NCBI RefSeq assembly: GCF_014779715.1 | Contig: NZ_JACXYU010000019.1 | Coordinates: 1 to 64,000 of the forward strand | Length of the DNA stretch: 64,000 nt | DNA from: Streptomyces chumphonensis | GTDB lineage: Bacteria > Actinomycetota > Actinomycetes > Streptomycetales > Streptomycetaceae | Direction of reading: 5' to 3' | In this document: positions 16,701 to 24,046 of the stretch, in pieces | How the letters are laid out: each line of letters starts with the position of its first letter | How positions within the stretch are numbered: position 1 is the first letter of the stretch | Notes under the pieces: generated by a model | The model's database searches: none | The model's input: only the letters and a program-made list of their open reading frames with translations | Told to the model about the DNA's origin: nothing | Made by a program: the position numbers and the translations under genes

Positions 16701-18044
16701 GTGTCCCCCACGACCCATCGCAGGACCGCCCCCGGCGCCGCCACCCCGCGGCGCCGGGCCCAGCGGCGCAAACGCACGATCGCCTGCCTGTTCGTGCTGC
16801 CCGCACTGCTGCTGCTCGGCGCACTCGTCGTCTACCCGGTGATCTTCTCCGTCGGCCGCAGCCTGTTCGACGCCTCCGGCACCGAGTTCGTCGGCGTCGG
16901 CAACTACACCGAGATGTTCCGCGACCCCGCGACGCTCACGGCGATCCGCAACAGCACCCTCTGGGTCGTCGTCGCCCCGGCGCTGCTGACCGGGCTCGGC
17001 CTGGTCCTGGCCGTCCTCACCGAGAAGATCCGCTGGGCGACGGCGTTCAAGCTGCTGATGTTCCTGCCGATGGCCGTCTCGTTCCTGGCCGCCGGCATCA
17101 TCTTCCGCCTCGCCTACGAGCACGACCCGGACAAGGGCGTCCTCAACGCGGCCGTCGTCGGCGTCCACGACGCCTTCTCCGACCCGTCCCCCTACCCGAC
17201 GGCCCGCGCCCGCGAGGGGCACGGCGTCGAGCCGGGCGAGGGCGGCTCGTACGTGACGGGCGCGACGGCGGGCCCCGGCGACACCGTGACGCTCGGCTTC
17301 GTCGGCATCGCCCCCAAGGACCTGCCCGAGGGCGCCGGACCGGCCGCGGCGCCGTCCGCCGCGACCGAGGAGCTGCGCGGCGTCGTCCACCTCGACTTCG
17401 TCCCCGGGGGCGGCGGCGAGGCGGGCCGGGTCGACGACGGGGAGAGCGGGCTGCCGGGCATGGCCGTGGAGGCCCTCGACGGCGGCGGAGCCGTCGCGGC
17501 CCGGACGACGACGGCGGCCGACGGCTCCTTCTCGTTCGCCGGGCTGGCCCCGGGCGCCTACACGCTGCGGCTGCCCGGCGAGAACTTCGCCGAGCCGTGG
17601 AGCGGCGTCTCCTGGCTCGGCCCGGCCCTCGTCACCCCGGCCATCATCGGCGCCTACCTGTGGATCTGGACGGGCTTCGCCATGGTCCTCATCGGCGCGG
17701 GGCTCGCCGCCCTGCCCCGGGAGACCCTGGAAGCGGCCCGGATGGACGGCGCGAACGAGTGGCAGATCTTCCGCCGCATCACCGTCCCCCTGCTCGCCCC
17801 CGTGCTCACCGTCGTCTTCGTGACCCTGGTGATCAACGTGATGAAGGTCTTCGACCTCGTCTACATCATCGCGCCGGGGACCGTGCAGGAGGAGGCGAAC
17901 GTGCTGGCCACGCAGATGTGGCTCGTCTCCTTCGGCGGCGGCAACGACCAGGGACTCGGCAGCGCGCTCGCCGTCCTGCTGCTGCTCCTGGTGGTGCCCG
18001 CCATGATCTTCAACGTCCGACGCTTCCGCAGGAGCCAGTCTTGA
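16701..18044 (+). CDS. Alpha-glucoside ABC permease 1 with inserted beta-sandwich-like domain
   Basis: This 447-aa MalF-type permease is about 120-140 residues longer than usual (roughly 300). Helices 1-3 occupy residues 25-140. Then, after the periplasm-facing loop DPDKGVLN, comes an insertion at about residues 155-290, rich in Gly/Pro/Asp. It ends in ADGSFSFAGLAPGAYTLRL, typical of carboxypeptidase-regulatory-like or SdrD-B-like beta-sandwiches. The permease resumes with WLGPALVTPAIIGAYLWIW, and the coupling EAA loop reads LPRETLEAARMDGANEWQIF. The start is GTG 16701 with GAGGA 10 bp upstream. I infer the insert is extracellular, near the binding protein. Confidence 0.87.
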   Translation: MSPTTHRRTAPGAATPRRRAQRRKRTIACLFVLPALLLLGALVVYPVIFSVGRSLFDASGTEFVGVGNYTEMFRDPATLTAIRNSTLWVVVAPALLTGLGLVLAVLTEKIRWATAFKLLMFLPMAVSFLAAGIIFRLAYEHDPDKGVLNAAVVGVHDAFSDPSPYPTARAREGHGVEPGEGGSYVTGATAGPGDTVTLGFVGIAPKDLPEGAGPAAAPSAATEELRGVVHLDFVPGGGGEAGRVDDGESGLPGMAVEALDGGGAVAARTTTAADGSFSFAGLAPGAYTLRLPGENFAEPWSGVSWLGPALVTPAIIGAYLWIWTGFAMVLIGAGLAALPRETLEAARMDGANEWQIFRRITVPLLAPVLTVVFVTLVINVMKVFDLVYIIAPGTVQEEANVLATQMWLVSFGGGNDQGLGSALAVLLLLLVVPAMIFNVRRFRRSQS

Positions 18045-18979
18045 GCACCCACGACACCCTGGAGCGGAGTCCCGCCGGCCCGCCCGCACGTGCCCTGGCC
18101 GGAGCGTCGGCGGCCGGCGCCCGGCGCCGCAGGGGCCCGGTGGCCCGGCTCACGTCCTGGCTCAGCGGCGGGCTGGTGCAGGCGCTGCTGATCGTCGTCG
18201 CCCTGGTGTGGATCACCCCGCTGGCGGGGCTCCTGTTCTCCTCCCTGCGCGACGAGGAGACGAACGCCACCAGCGGCTGGTGGACGGCGCTGACCGAGCC
18301 GGCCCAGTTGTCGTTCGACAACTACAGCGAACTGCTCGCCGATTCGGGCATCGTGCAGGCGTTCTGGAACACGGTGATGATCTCCGTGCCGACGACGTTC
18401 CTCGTCGTCGCGGTGGCGGCGCTGGCCGGATACGCCTTCGCCTGGCTGGAGTTCCCCGGCCGGGACGCCGTCTTCCTGCTCGTGGTGGCCCTGCTGGTCG
18501 TGCCCGTGCAGATCGGCCTGCTGCCGATCGCCGAACTCTTCGGCCGACTCGGGCTGTACGGCACGATCCCGGGCGTGGTGCTGTTCCACGTCGCCTACGG
18601 GCTGCCGTTCGCCGTCTTCCTGCTGCGCAACTACTTCGCGGAGATCCCCAAGGAGATGCTGGAGGCGGCCCGGATCGACGGGGGCGGCGAGGCGCGGATC
18701 TTCGTCCGGCTCGTGCTGCCCCTGGGCCGCCCGGCCATCGCGAGCCTGGCGATCTTCCAGTTCCTGTGGGTCTGGAACGACATGCTGGTGGCCCTGCTGT
18801 TCGCCAACACGTCCTCCCAGCCGCTCACGGTGGCACTCCAGTCGGAGATGCGGCAGTTCGGCTCCAACATCGGCATCCTGGCGCCAGGGGCCTTCCTGTC
18901 GCTCATCGTGCCGGTGCTCGTCTTCTTCGCCTTCCAGCGCCACTTCGTGCAGGGGGTGATGGCCGGCTCGGTGAAGTAG
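18041..18979 (+). CDS. Alpha-glucoside ABC permease 2
   Basis: This 312-aa MalG-type permease has six predicted helices and the EAA coupling loop IPKEMLEAARIDGGGEARIF near residue 210. The start is TTG 18041, overlapping the preceding stop (TTGA) with AGGAG at 18030-18034, so translation is coupled to permease 1. The first 45 residues form a hydrophilic Ala/Arg-rich cytoplasmic tail. It completes the membrane channel of the alpha-glucoside importer. It ends 25 bp before the convergent dtd stop. Confidence 0.92.
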   Translation: MSTHDTLERSPAGPPARALAGASAAGARRRRGPVARLTSWLSGGLVQALLIVVALVWITPLAGLLFSSLRDEETNATSGWWTALTEPAQLSFDNYSELLADSGIVQAFWNTVMISVPTTFLVVAVAALAGYAFAWLEFPGRDAVFLLVVALLVVPVQIGLLPIAELFGRLGLYGTIPGVVLFHVAYGLPFAVFLLRNYFAEIPKEMLEAARIDGGGEARIFVRLVLPLGRPAIASLAIFQFLWVWNDMLVALLFANTSSQPLTVALQSEMRQFGSNIGILAPGAFLSLIVPVLVFFAFQRHFVQGVMAGSVK

Positions 18980-19004
18980 GGACGGGCGCCGCCGCCCGCC
19001 CGGC

Positions 19005-19430
19005 TCACGTCTCCAGCAGCACCGTGAACGGGCCGTCGTTCACCAGTCCGACCTGCATGTCGGCGCCGAACCGGCCCTCCGCGACGGTCGCGCCCAGCGC
19101 CCGCAGCCGGGCGCAGACCTCGTCGACCAGCGGCTCGGCCACCGGGCCCGGGGCCGCCGCCTGCCACGTCGGGCGGCGGCCCTTGCGCGCGTCCCCGTAC
19201 AGCGTGAACTGACTCACCACCAGCAGCGGGGCACCCACGTCGGAGCAGGACTTCTCCCCGGAGAGGATCCGCAGCCCCCACAGCTTGCGGGCCAGCCACT
19301 CCGCCTCCTTCGACGTGTCGTCGTGCGTGACCCCGACCAGGACGCACAACCCCTCGCCGACGATCTCCCCGACCGTCTCGCCACCCACCGCCACCCGGGC
19401 GCCGTTCACCCTCTGAACTACTGCTCGCAT
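19005..19430 (-). CDS. dtd: D-aminoacyl-tRNA deacylase
   Basis: This 141-aa enzyme hydrolyses D-amino acids (and misattached glycine) from tRNA, protecting translation. Family landmarks are MRAVVQRVNGARV at the N-terminus, SQFTLYGDARKGRRP near residue 78 (the catalytic-site SQxT motif) and the C-terminal NDGPFT, matching the NxGPxT cross-subunit Gly-cisPro motif pattern. Length is that of the family. I start at ATG 19430; the longer upstream frame runs antisense through rsiG. It is divergent from rsiG. Confidence 0.93.
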   Translation of the reverse strand: MRAVVQRVNGARVAVGGETVGEIVGEGLCVLVGVTHDDTSKEAEWLARKLWGLRILSGEKSCSDVGAPLLVVSQFTLYGDARKGRRPTWQAAAPGPVAEPLVDEVCARLRALGATVAEGRFGADMQVGLVNDGPFTVLLET

Positions 19431-19548
19431 GGGTCCATCATGCGCCGGATGGGTGTCAAGGCGCTGCGCGCGGTACCTCCCAAGTGACACGATGCGGGCA
19501 CGAACCGGTGCACAACGCACGAGTGGGACCGGGGACAAGGGGACGACG

Positions 19549-20184
19549 ATGAGCACAGCCGCAGCCGGCCGGACCACCGGCGCCACCCGTGGGACCGGGG
19601 TCGGCGGAGCACCGCCGTGTCCGCCGCAGCAACGCGTCCCGCACCACGAGGCCGACGCCGTCCTCTGGCCGGAGACGCCGGTGCCGCCCGGAGCCCCGGA
19701 ACCCGGTGGGGGCGACGGCCTGGCGGGGCTGGGACTGCCCCGGCTGCGGACCCTGCGCCGCACCGCGCAGCACCACGAGGCCGACCTCAGCTACGTCCGC
19801 CGGCTCCTCCAGGGCCGCATCGACATCCTCCGCGCCGAGCTGGCCGGGCGGCGGGACGCCGCCGTGCCCCTCGTCGACCGGCTGCCGCAGATCCTGGCCG
19901 ACGGCCCCTCCCGGCAGCGCTCCTCCCGGCACGTGACGGTCGGCGCGCCGCGCGGCGAGGCGTACCGGGCGCTGGCCGAGGCGATGCTCGGCGAGGTGGC
20001 CCTCTCCGACCTTTCGGCCCGCACCGAGGGCGAGCTGCGCGAGGCCATGGGCCGGCTCGTCGGCTACGAGGCCGAGGTCTCGCGGCGCCGCCAGAGCGTG
20101 CAGCGCACGGCCGACGATTGCAGCGCCGAGATCGCCCGCAGGTACCGTGAGGGCGAAGCACACATCGACGACCTGCTGGCCTGA
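19549..20184 (+). CDS. rsiG: Anti-sigma factor RsiG (c-di-GMP-dependent, targets sigma-WhiG)
   Basis: This 211-aa, mostly helical protein carries the RsiG signature E(X3)S(X2)R(X3)Q(X3)D exactly twice: E77-S81-R84-Q88-D92 in one helix and E174-S178-R181-Q185-D189 in the other. In Streptomyces, RsiG with a c-di-GMP dimer bound to these helices sequesters sigma-WhiG and so controls the switch from aerial hyphae to spores. The N-terminal 65 residues are low-complexity and probably disordered. The ATG at 19549 follows AAGGGGA. It lies near nur, ygfZ and dtd, an order I recall from S. coelicolor, which supports the call. Confidence 0.93.
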   Translation: MSTAAAGRTTGATRGTGVGGAPPCPPQQRVPHHEADAVLWPETPVPPGAPEPGGGDGLAGLGLPRLRTLRRTAQHHEADLSYVRRLLQGRIDILRAELAGRRDAAVPLVDRLPQILADGPSRQRSSRHVTVGAPRGEAYRALAEAMLGEVALSDLSARTEGELREAMGRLVGYEAEVSRRRQSVQRTADDCSAEIARRYREGEAHIDDLLA

Positions 20185-20231
20185 GGCGACCCCTCGGGCG
20201 GCGGGCCGTCCCAGCAGCTCCGAGGGGCCCC

Positions 20232-21224
20232 ATGCCGTCCACCACGCCGCCGTCCCCGCCCGCCGGTCCGATAGCCCCGGGGGCCGTCCCGCCCGTCCTC
20301 GCGGAGATCGTCCGCTCCGGCTTCACCGAGGGCCGCCACCGGGGGGCGCTCGTCGCCCTCGGTCCGGACGGCGAGGTGGCGTGGTCCCTGGGCGACGTCG
20401 CCGCCCCCCTCTTCCCCCGCTCGTCCAACAAGCCCTTCCAGGCCGTGGCGTGCCTGCGCGCCGGGGCGGCGCTGAGCGGTGAGCGCCTCGCGCTGGCCGC
20501 CGCGAGCCACTCCGGGGAGCCCTTCCACCGGGAGCTGGCGGCGCGGGTCCTGGCCGAGCACGGGTTCGCCGAGGACGACCTGCGGTGCCCGGCCGACCTG
20601 CCGCTGGACCCGGCCGAGGCGGAGGCGTACCTGCGGTCCGGGCTGGAGCGGGCCCGGCTCACCATGAACTGCTCCGGCAAGCACGCCGCGATGCTGGCGG
20701 CCTGCCGGGCCGCCGGGTGGCCCGCCGACTCCTACCTCGACCCGGCGCACCCGTTGCAGCGGCTCGTCGCCGACGTCGTCGAGGAGGCCACGGGCGAGAC
20801 GGTCGCCGCCACCGGCGTCGACGGCTGCGGTGCCCCCCTGCTCGCCGTCTCCCTCACCGGCCTGGCGCGCGGCTTCCGCGCGCTCGTCACCGCCGCGCCC
20901 GGCACGGCCGAGCGGCGCGTCGCCGACGCCATGCGGGCGCACCCCGAGCACGTCGCGGGGACGCGGCGGCACGACACGTGGCTGATGCGCGAGGTCCCGG
21001 GGGCGCTGTCCAAGATGGGCGCCGAGGCCGTGCAGGCGGTGGCCCTGCCGGACGGGCGGGCGCTGGCCTTCAAACTGGACGACGGCGGGGTGCGCGCCCT
21101 CGGCCCGGTGCTCGGCCGGGCACTGGAGCGGCTGGGCGTGACCGGGCCGGTGACGGCGCGCATCGCCGCGCACCCGCTGCTCGGCGGCGGCGTCCCCGTG
21201 GGCGAGGTCCGCGCGGTGTTCTGA
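20232..21224 (+). CDS. L-asparaginase II-type amidohydrolase
   Basis: This 330-aa protein of the asparaginase II (class 3, ReAV-like) family is unrelated to the E. coli enzymes used clinically. The family active-site pieces are visible: the SxxK pair S64-S-N-K67 in FPRSSNKPFQ, and the Cys-Lys pair C147-S-G-K150 in TMNCSGKHAAM. HSGEPFHRELAA and the Gly/Asp-rich GVDGCGAP loop are also typical. It would convert L-asparagine to aspartate and ammonia in the cytoplasm. The start has GAGGGG upstream. It is 47 bp after rsiG and may be cotranscribed. Confidence 0.88.
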   Translation: MPSTTPPSPPAGPIAPGAVPPVLAEIVRSGFTEGRHRGALVALGPDGEVAWSLGDVAAPLFPRSSNKPFQAVACLRAGAALSGERLALAAASHSGEPFHRELAARVLAEHGFAEDDLRCPADLPLDPAEAEAYLRSGLERARLTMNCSGKHAAMLAACRAAGWPADSYLDPAHPLQRLVADVVEEATGETVAATGVDGCGAPLLAVSLTGLARGFRALVTAAPGTAERRVADAMRAHPEHVAGTRRHDTWLMREVPGALSKMGAEAVQAVALPDGRALAFKLDDGGVRALGPVLGRALERLGVTGPVTARIAAHPLLGGGVPVGEVRAVF

Positions 21225-21324
21225 CCCGCCGGGCGGCGGGCCCCGGGCGTACCGGCCGGGCGGACGGGCACGTGCGTAGGGTGACGGAGAACGATCACGC
21301 CCACCGCCTGCGCAGGAGGTCCCC

Positions 21325-21723
21325 ATGACGGAAGAGCCCGCTCACGACCCCGAGGTCCTGCAACTCGCCGCGAAGATCTTCGACCTGGCGCGACGCGGCG
21401 AGACGGACACCGTCGCCGCCTACGTCGACGCGGGCGTCCCGCCGAACCTCACCAACGACAAGGGCGACTCCCTCGTCATGCTGGCCGCCTACCACGGCCA
21501 CGCCGGGGCCGTCCGGGCCCTGCTGGAGCGCGGCGCCGACGCGGACAAGCCGAACGACCGGGGGCAGACGCCGCTGGCCGGGGCGGTCTTCAAGGGGGAG
21601 GACGAGGTGGTCCGCGCCCTCCTGGACGGAGGCGCGGACCCGACGGCCGGGACGCCCAGTGCCGTCGACACGGCCCGGATGTTCGGCAAGGAGGAGCTGC
21701 TGCGGCTGTTCGGCGCCGTGTGA
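21325..21723 (+). CDS. Ankyrin-repeat protein
   Basis: This 132-aa cytoplasmic protein has about three ankyrin repeats. Repeat-type pairs such as GDSLVMLAAYHGHAGAVRAL followed by LLERGADADKPND, and GQTPLAGAVFKGEDEVVRAL, are clear. A degenerate first and last repeat cap the stack. Such proteins act through protein-protein contacts; no partner can be named from context. The ATG at 21325 follows AGGAGG. The stop lies one base from the convergent MFS gene stop. Confidence 0.9.
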   Translation: MTEEPAHDPEVLQLAAKIFDLARRGETDTVAAYVDAGVPPNLTNDKGDSLVMLAAYHGHAGAVRALLERGADADKPNDRGQTPLAGAVFKGEDEVVRALLDGGADPTAGTPSAVDTARMFGKEELLRLFGAV

Positions 21724-21724
21724 C

Positions 21725-23326
21725 CTACCGGCCGGCCTCCACCGGCTCCCCGCGTCCGCGCGGCCCGTCGTCCCCGGCGGGCGGCTCCCCGTGGCCGCCG
21801 CCGTCACCGGGGGTGACGCCCCGCAGCAAGGCGGTGGCGGCCACGGCGATGACGGCCACGATGACGGCGCTGACGGCCGCGGTCGTGCGCAGGCCGGTGA
21901 CGAACGCCTCCCCGGCGGCGTCCATCAGCGCCGCACCGAGGGCGCCCGGCAGTTGCTCGGCGACACCGGCCGCGCCGCCGATGGTGTCGCTCGCCACGTC
22001 CGTCGCCTCGGGCGGCAGCCCCGCCGGGAGTCGGCCGCCGATCTCGGTGCGGTAGATCGCCGCCCCGACGCTGCCGAGCACCGCGATGCCCAGGGCCATG
22101 CCCATCTCGGTGCCGGTCTCGGAGATGGCCGACGCCGCGCCCGCCCGCTCGGGCGGCGCACCGGCGATGATCATGTCCGTCCCGAGGGCGATCATCGGGC
22201 CGAAGCCGACGTGCAGGACGACCAGGGCCGTCACCGCCGTCGCCGCGCCGGACTCCGGGGTGAGCGTGGTCAGCATCCCGACCCCCAGCGCGGCGACCAG
22301 CAGCCCGCCGCCCATGAGGTACGCGGCCGGGAACCGCTGCGCCAGGGCGGGGGCGGCGAGGATGCCGACCATGCCGGCGAGCACGCCCGGCAGCGAGTAG
22401 AGGCCCGCCGTGAACGGGGACATGTCCAGCACCATCTGGAGGTACTGGGCGACGAAGAAGATCACGCCGCCCATCGCGAAGATGGACAGGGCCACGGTGG
22501 TCAGCGAGACGGTGAAGCCCCGGCTGCGGAACAGCCTCAGGTCCAGGAAGGGGGTGGCCAGCGTCCGCTGGCGGCGGACGAACACCACCCCGAGCACCAG
22601 CCCCGCGAGCGCGGCGAGGACGGGCACGAGGCCGACGCCGTGCTCGGCGGTCTGCTTGATCCCGTACACGACGGAGAGCACGGTGCCGAGGGAGAGCGCG
22701 GCGCTGACGACGTCGATCCGGCCGGCCGTCGGGTCGCGGAACTCCGGCAGCAGGAACGGTCCGGCGACCAGCAGGAGCACCATCACGGGCACGCTCAGCA
22801 GGAAGACCGAGCCCCACCAGAAGTGTTCGAGCATCGCCCCGCCGACCAGCGGTCCGGCGCCCGCGCCCAGCATGAAGCTGGACATCCACACGCTGATCGC
22901 CACCGTGCGCTGCCGCGGGTCGTGGAACATGTTGCGGATGAGGGACATGGTCGAGGGCATCAGCGTCGCCCCCGCCAGGCCGAGGAGCGCCCGCGTCGCG
23001 ATGAGCATGCCGGCGCTGTCCGACATCGCCGCGAGCACCGAGGCCACGCCGAAGGCCGCCGCCCCGGTGAGGAGCAGCCGCCGCCGTCCGACGCGGTCGC
23101 CGAGCGTGCCCATGATGATGAGGAACCCGGCGATGAGGAAGCCGTAGATGTCGACGATCCACAGCAGCTGCGTGCTGCTGGGTGCGAGGTCGGCGCTGAG
23201 CTTGGGCACCGCGAGGTGCAGCACGGTCATGTCGAGGGAGAGGAGCAGGGTGGGCAGGGAGAGCACGGCGAGACCGGTCCACTCGCGCCGCCCGGCGCGT
23301 TCCCCCGTGGTCGCGTGAGGCGTCAT
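21725..23326 (-). CDS. MFS drug/proton antiporter, DHA2 (EmrB/QacA) family
   Basis: This 533-aa membrane protein has about 14 hydrophobic segments. DHA2 landmarks are LDMTVLHLAVPKLSADL in helix 1, GTLGDRVGRRRLLLTG in loop 2-3 (motif A), and GAGAGPLVGG in helix 5 (motif C, antiporter). It probably exports a hydrophobic or cationic compound in exchange for protons. I use ATG 23326; a TTG nine bases upstream is also in frame. It is divergent from the SRPBCC gene, with 171 bp between starts, and has no TetR gene beside it. Confidence 0.92.
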   Translation of the reverse strand: MTPHATTGERAGRREWTGLAVLSLPTLLLSLDMTVLHLAVPKLSADLAPSSTQLLWIVDIYGFLIAGFLIIMGTLGDRVGRRRLLLTGAAAFGVASVLAAMSDSAGMLIATRALLGLAGATLMPSTMSLIRNMFHDPRQRTVAISVWMSSFMLGAGAGPLVGGAMLEHFWWGSVFLLSVPVMVLLLVAGPFLLPEFRDPTAGRIDVVSAALSLGTVLSVVYGIKQTAEHGVGLVPVLAALAGLVLGVVFVRRQRTLATPFLDLRLFRSRGFTVSLTTVALSIFAMGGVIFFVAQYLQMVLDMSPFTAGLYSLPGVLAGMVGILAAPALAQRFPAAYLMGGGLLVAALGVGMLTTLTPESGAATAVTALVVLHVGFGPMIALGTDMIIAGAPPERAGAASAISETGTEMGMALGIAVLGSVGAAIYRTEIGGRLPAGLPPEATDVASDTIGGAAGVAEQLPGALGAALMDAAGEAFVTGLRTTAAVSAVIVAVIAVAATALLRGVTPGDGGGHGEPPAGDDGPRGRGEPVEAGR

Positions 23327-23497
23327 GGGGCTCAACCTAGAAGTTCAACCCGACGTGAAGTCAAACGTTTTTCGCCACCCCTGTGACACGGCTCACGGCC
23401 CTGCCGCACCTGCTCGGGAATGGGCTCAAATCCCTTGCGGTTCCTGAATGTTGCCGGGCCGGATGCGGCCCGGGACGAACCGACACGAGGAGTGCGC

Positions 23498-24028
23498 ATG
23501 CGGTACGCGGACGGCCCCGCCACGAGCAGCGAGACCCACGTCGACGCCACCCCCGCCACGGTGTGGACGCTCGTGGCGGACATCGGCACACCCGCCCGGT
23601 TCAGCCCCGAGCTCCAGCGCGTCGAGTGGCTCGACGGAGCGGACGCGGCCGTGCCCGGCGCCCTCTTCGCCGGGCACAACAAGAACCCCGACATCGGCGA
23701 GTGGACGACCACGAGCCGCATCGTGGAGGTGGCCGAGGAGCGCGTCCTCGCCTGGGACGTCGTCGACCCGGACGGCCGGTTCGGCGCTCCCGCCCCCGCC
23801 GCCACCGCCGAACCCCTGTGCCACTGGCGCTTCGAACTCTCCGCCGCCGACGGCGGCACCCTGCTGCGGCACTCCGTGCGCGTCGGCCCCGCCCCCTCCG
23901 GCCTCAGCTCCTACATCGCCCAGGCGCCGGAGAAGGAGGGGGAGATCATCGCCGGTCGCCTCGCCGCCCTGCGGGGCGGCATCGAGGCGACGCTGGCCGG
24001 GATCAAGGAGCTCGCCGAGGCACGCTGA
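23498..24028 (+). CDS. SRPBCC-family (START-like) protein
   Basis: This 176-aa protein has the helix-grip fold of the polyketide cyclase/dehydrase and lipid-transport superfamily. It opens with ETHVDATPATVWTLVADIGT, the usual first strand and helix, contains the DPDGRF turn, and ends in a long C-terminal helix (GGIEATLAGIKELAEA). Such proteins bind hydrophobic ligands; no catalytic residue can be assigned. Start ATG 23498 has GAGGAG at 23487-23492. Its expression may be linked to the divergent MFS pump, but this is speculative. Confidence 0.85.
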   Translation: MRYADGPATSSETHVDATPATVWTLVADIGTPARFSPELQRVEWLDGADAAVPGALFAGHNKNPDIGEWTTTSRIVEVAEERVLAWDVVDPDGRFGAPAPAATAEPLCHWRFELSAADGGTLLRHSVRVGPAPSGLSSYIAQAPEKEGEIIAGRLAALRGGIEATLAGIKELAEAR

Positions 24029-24046
24029 CGCCCGCCCGGCCGGGGC

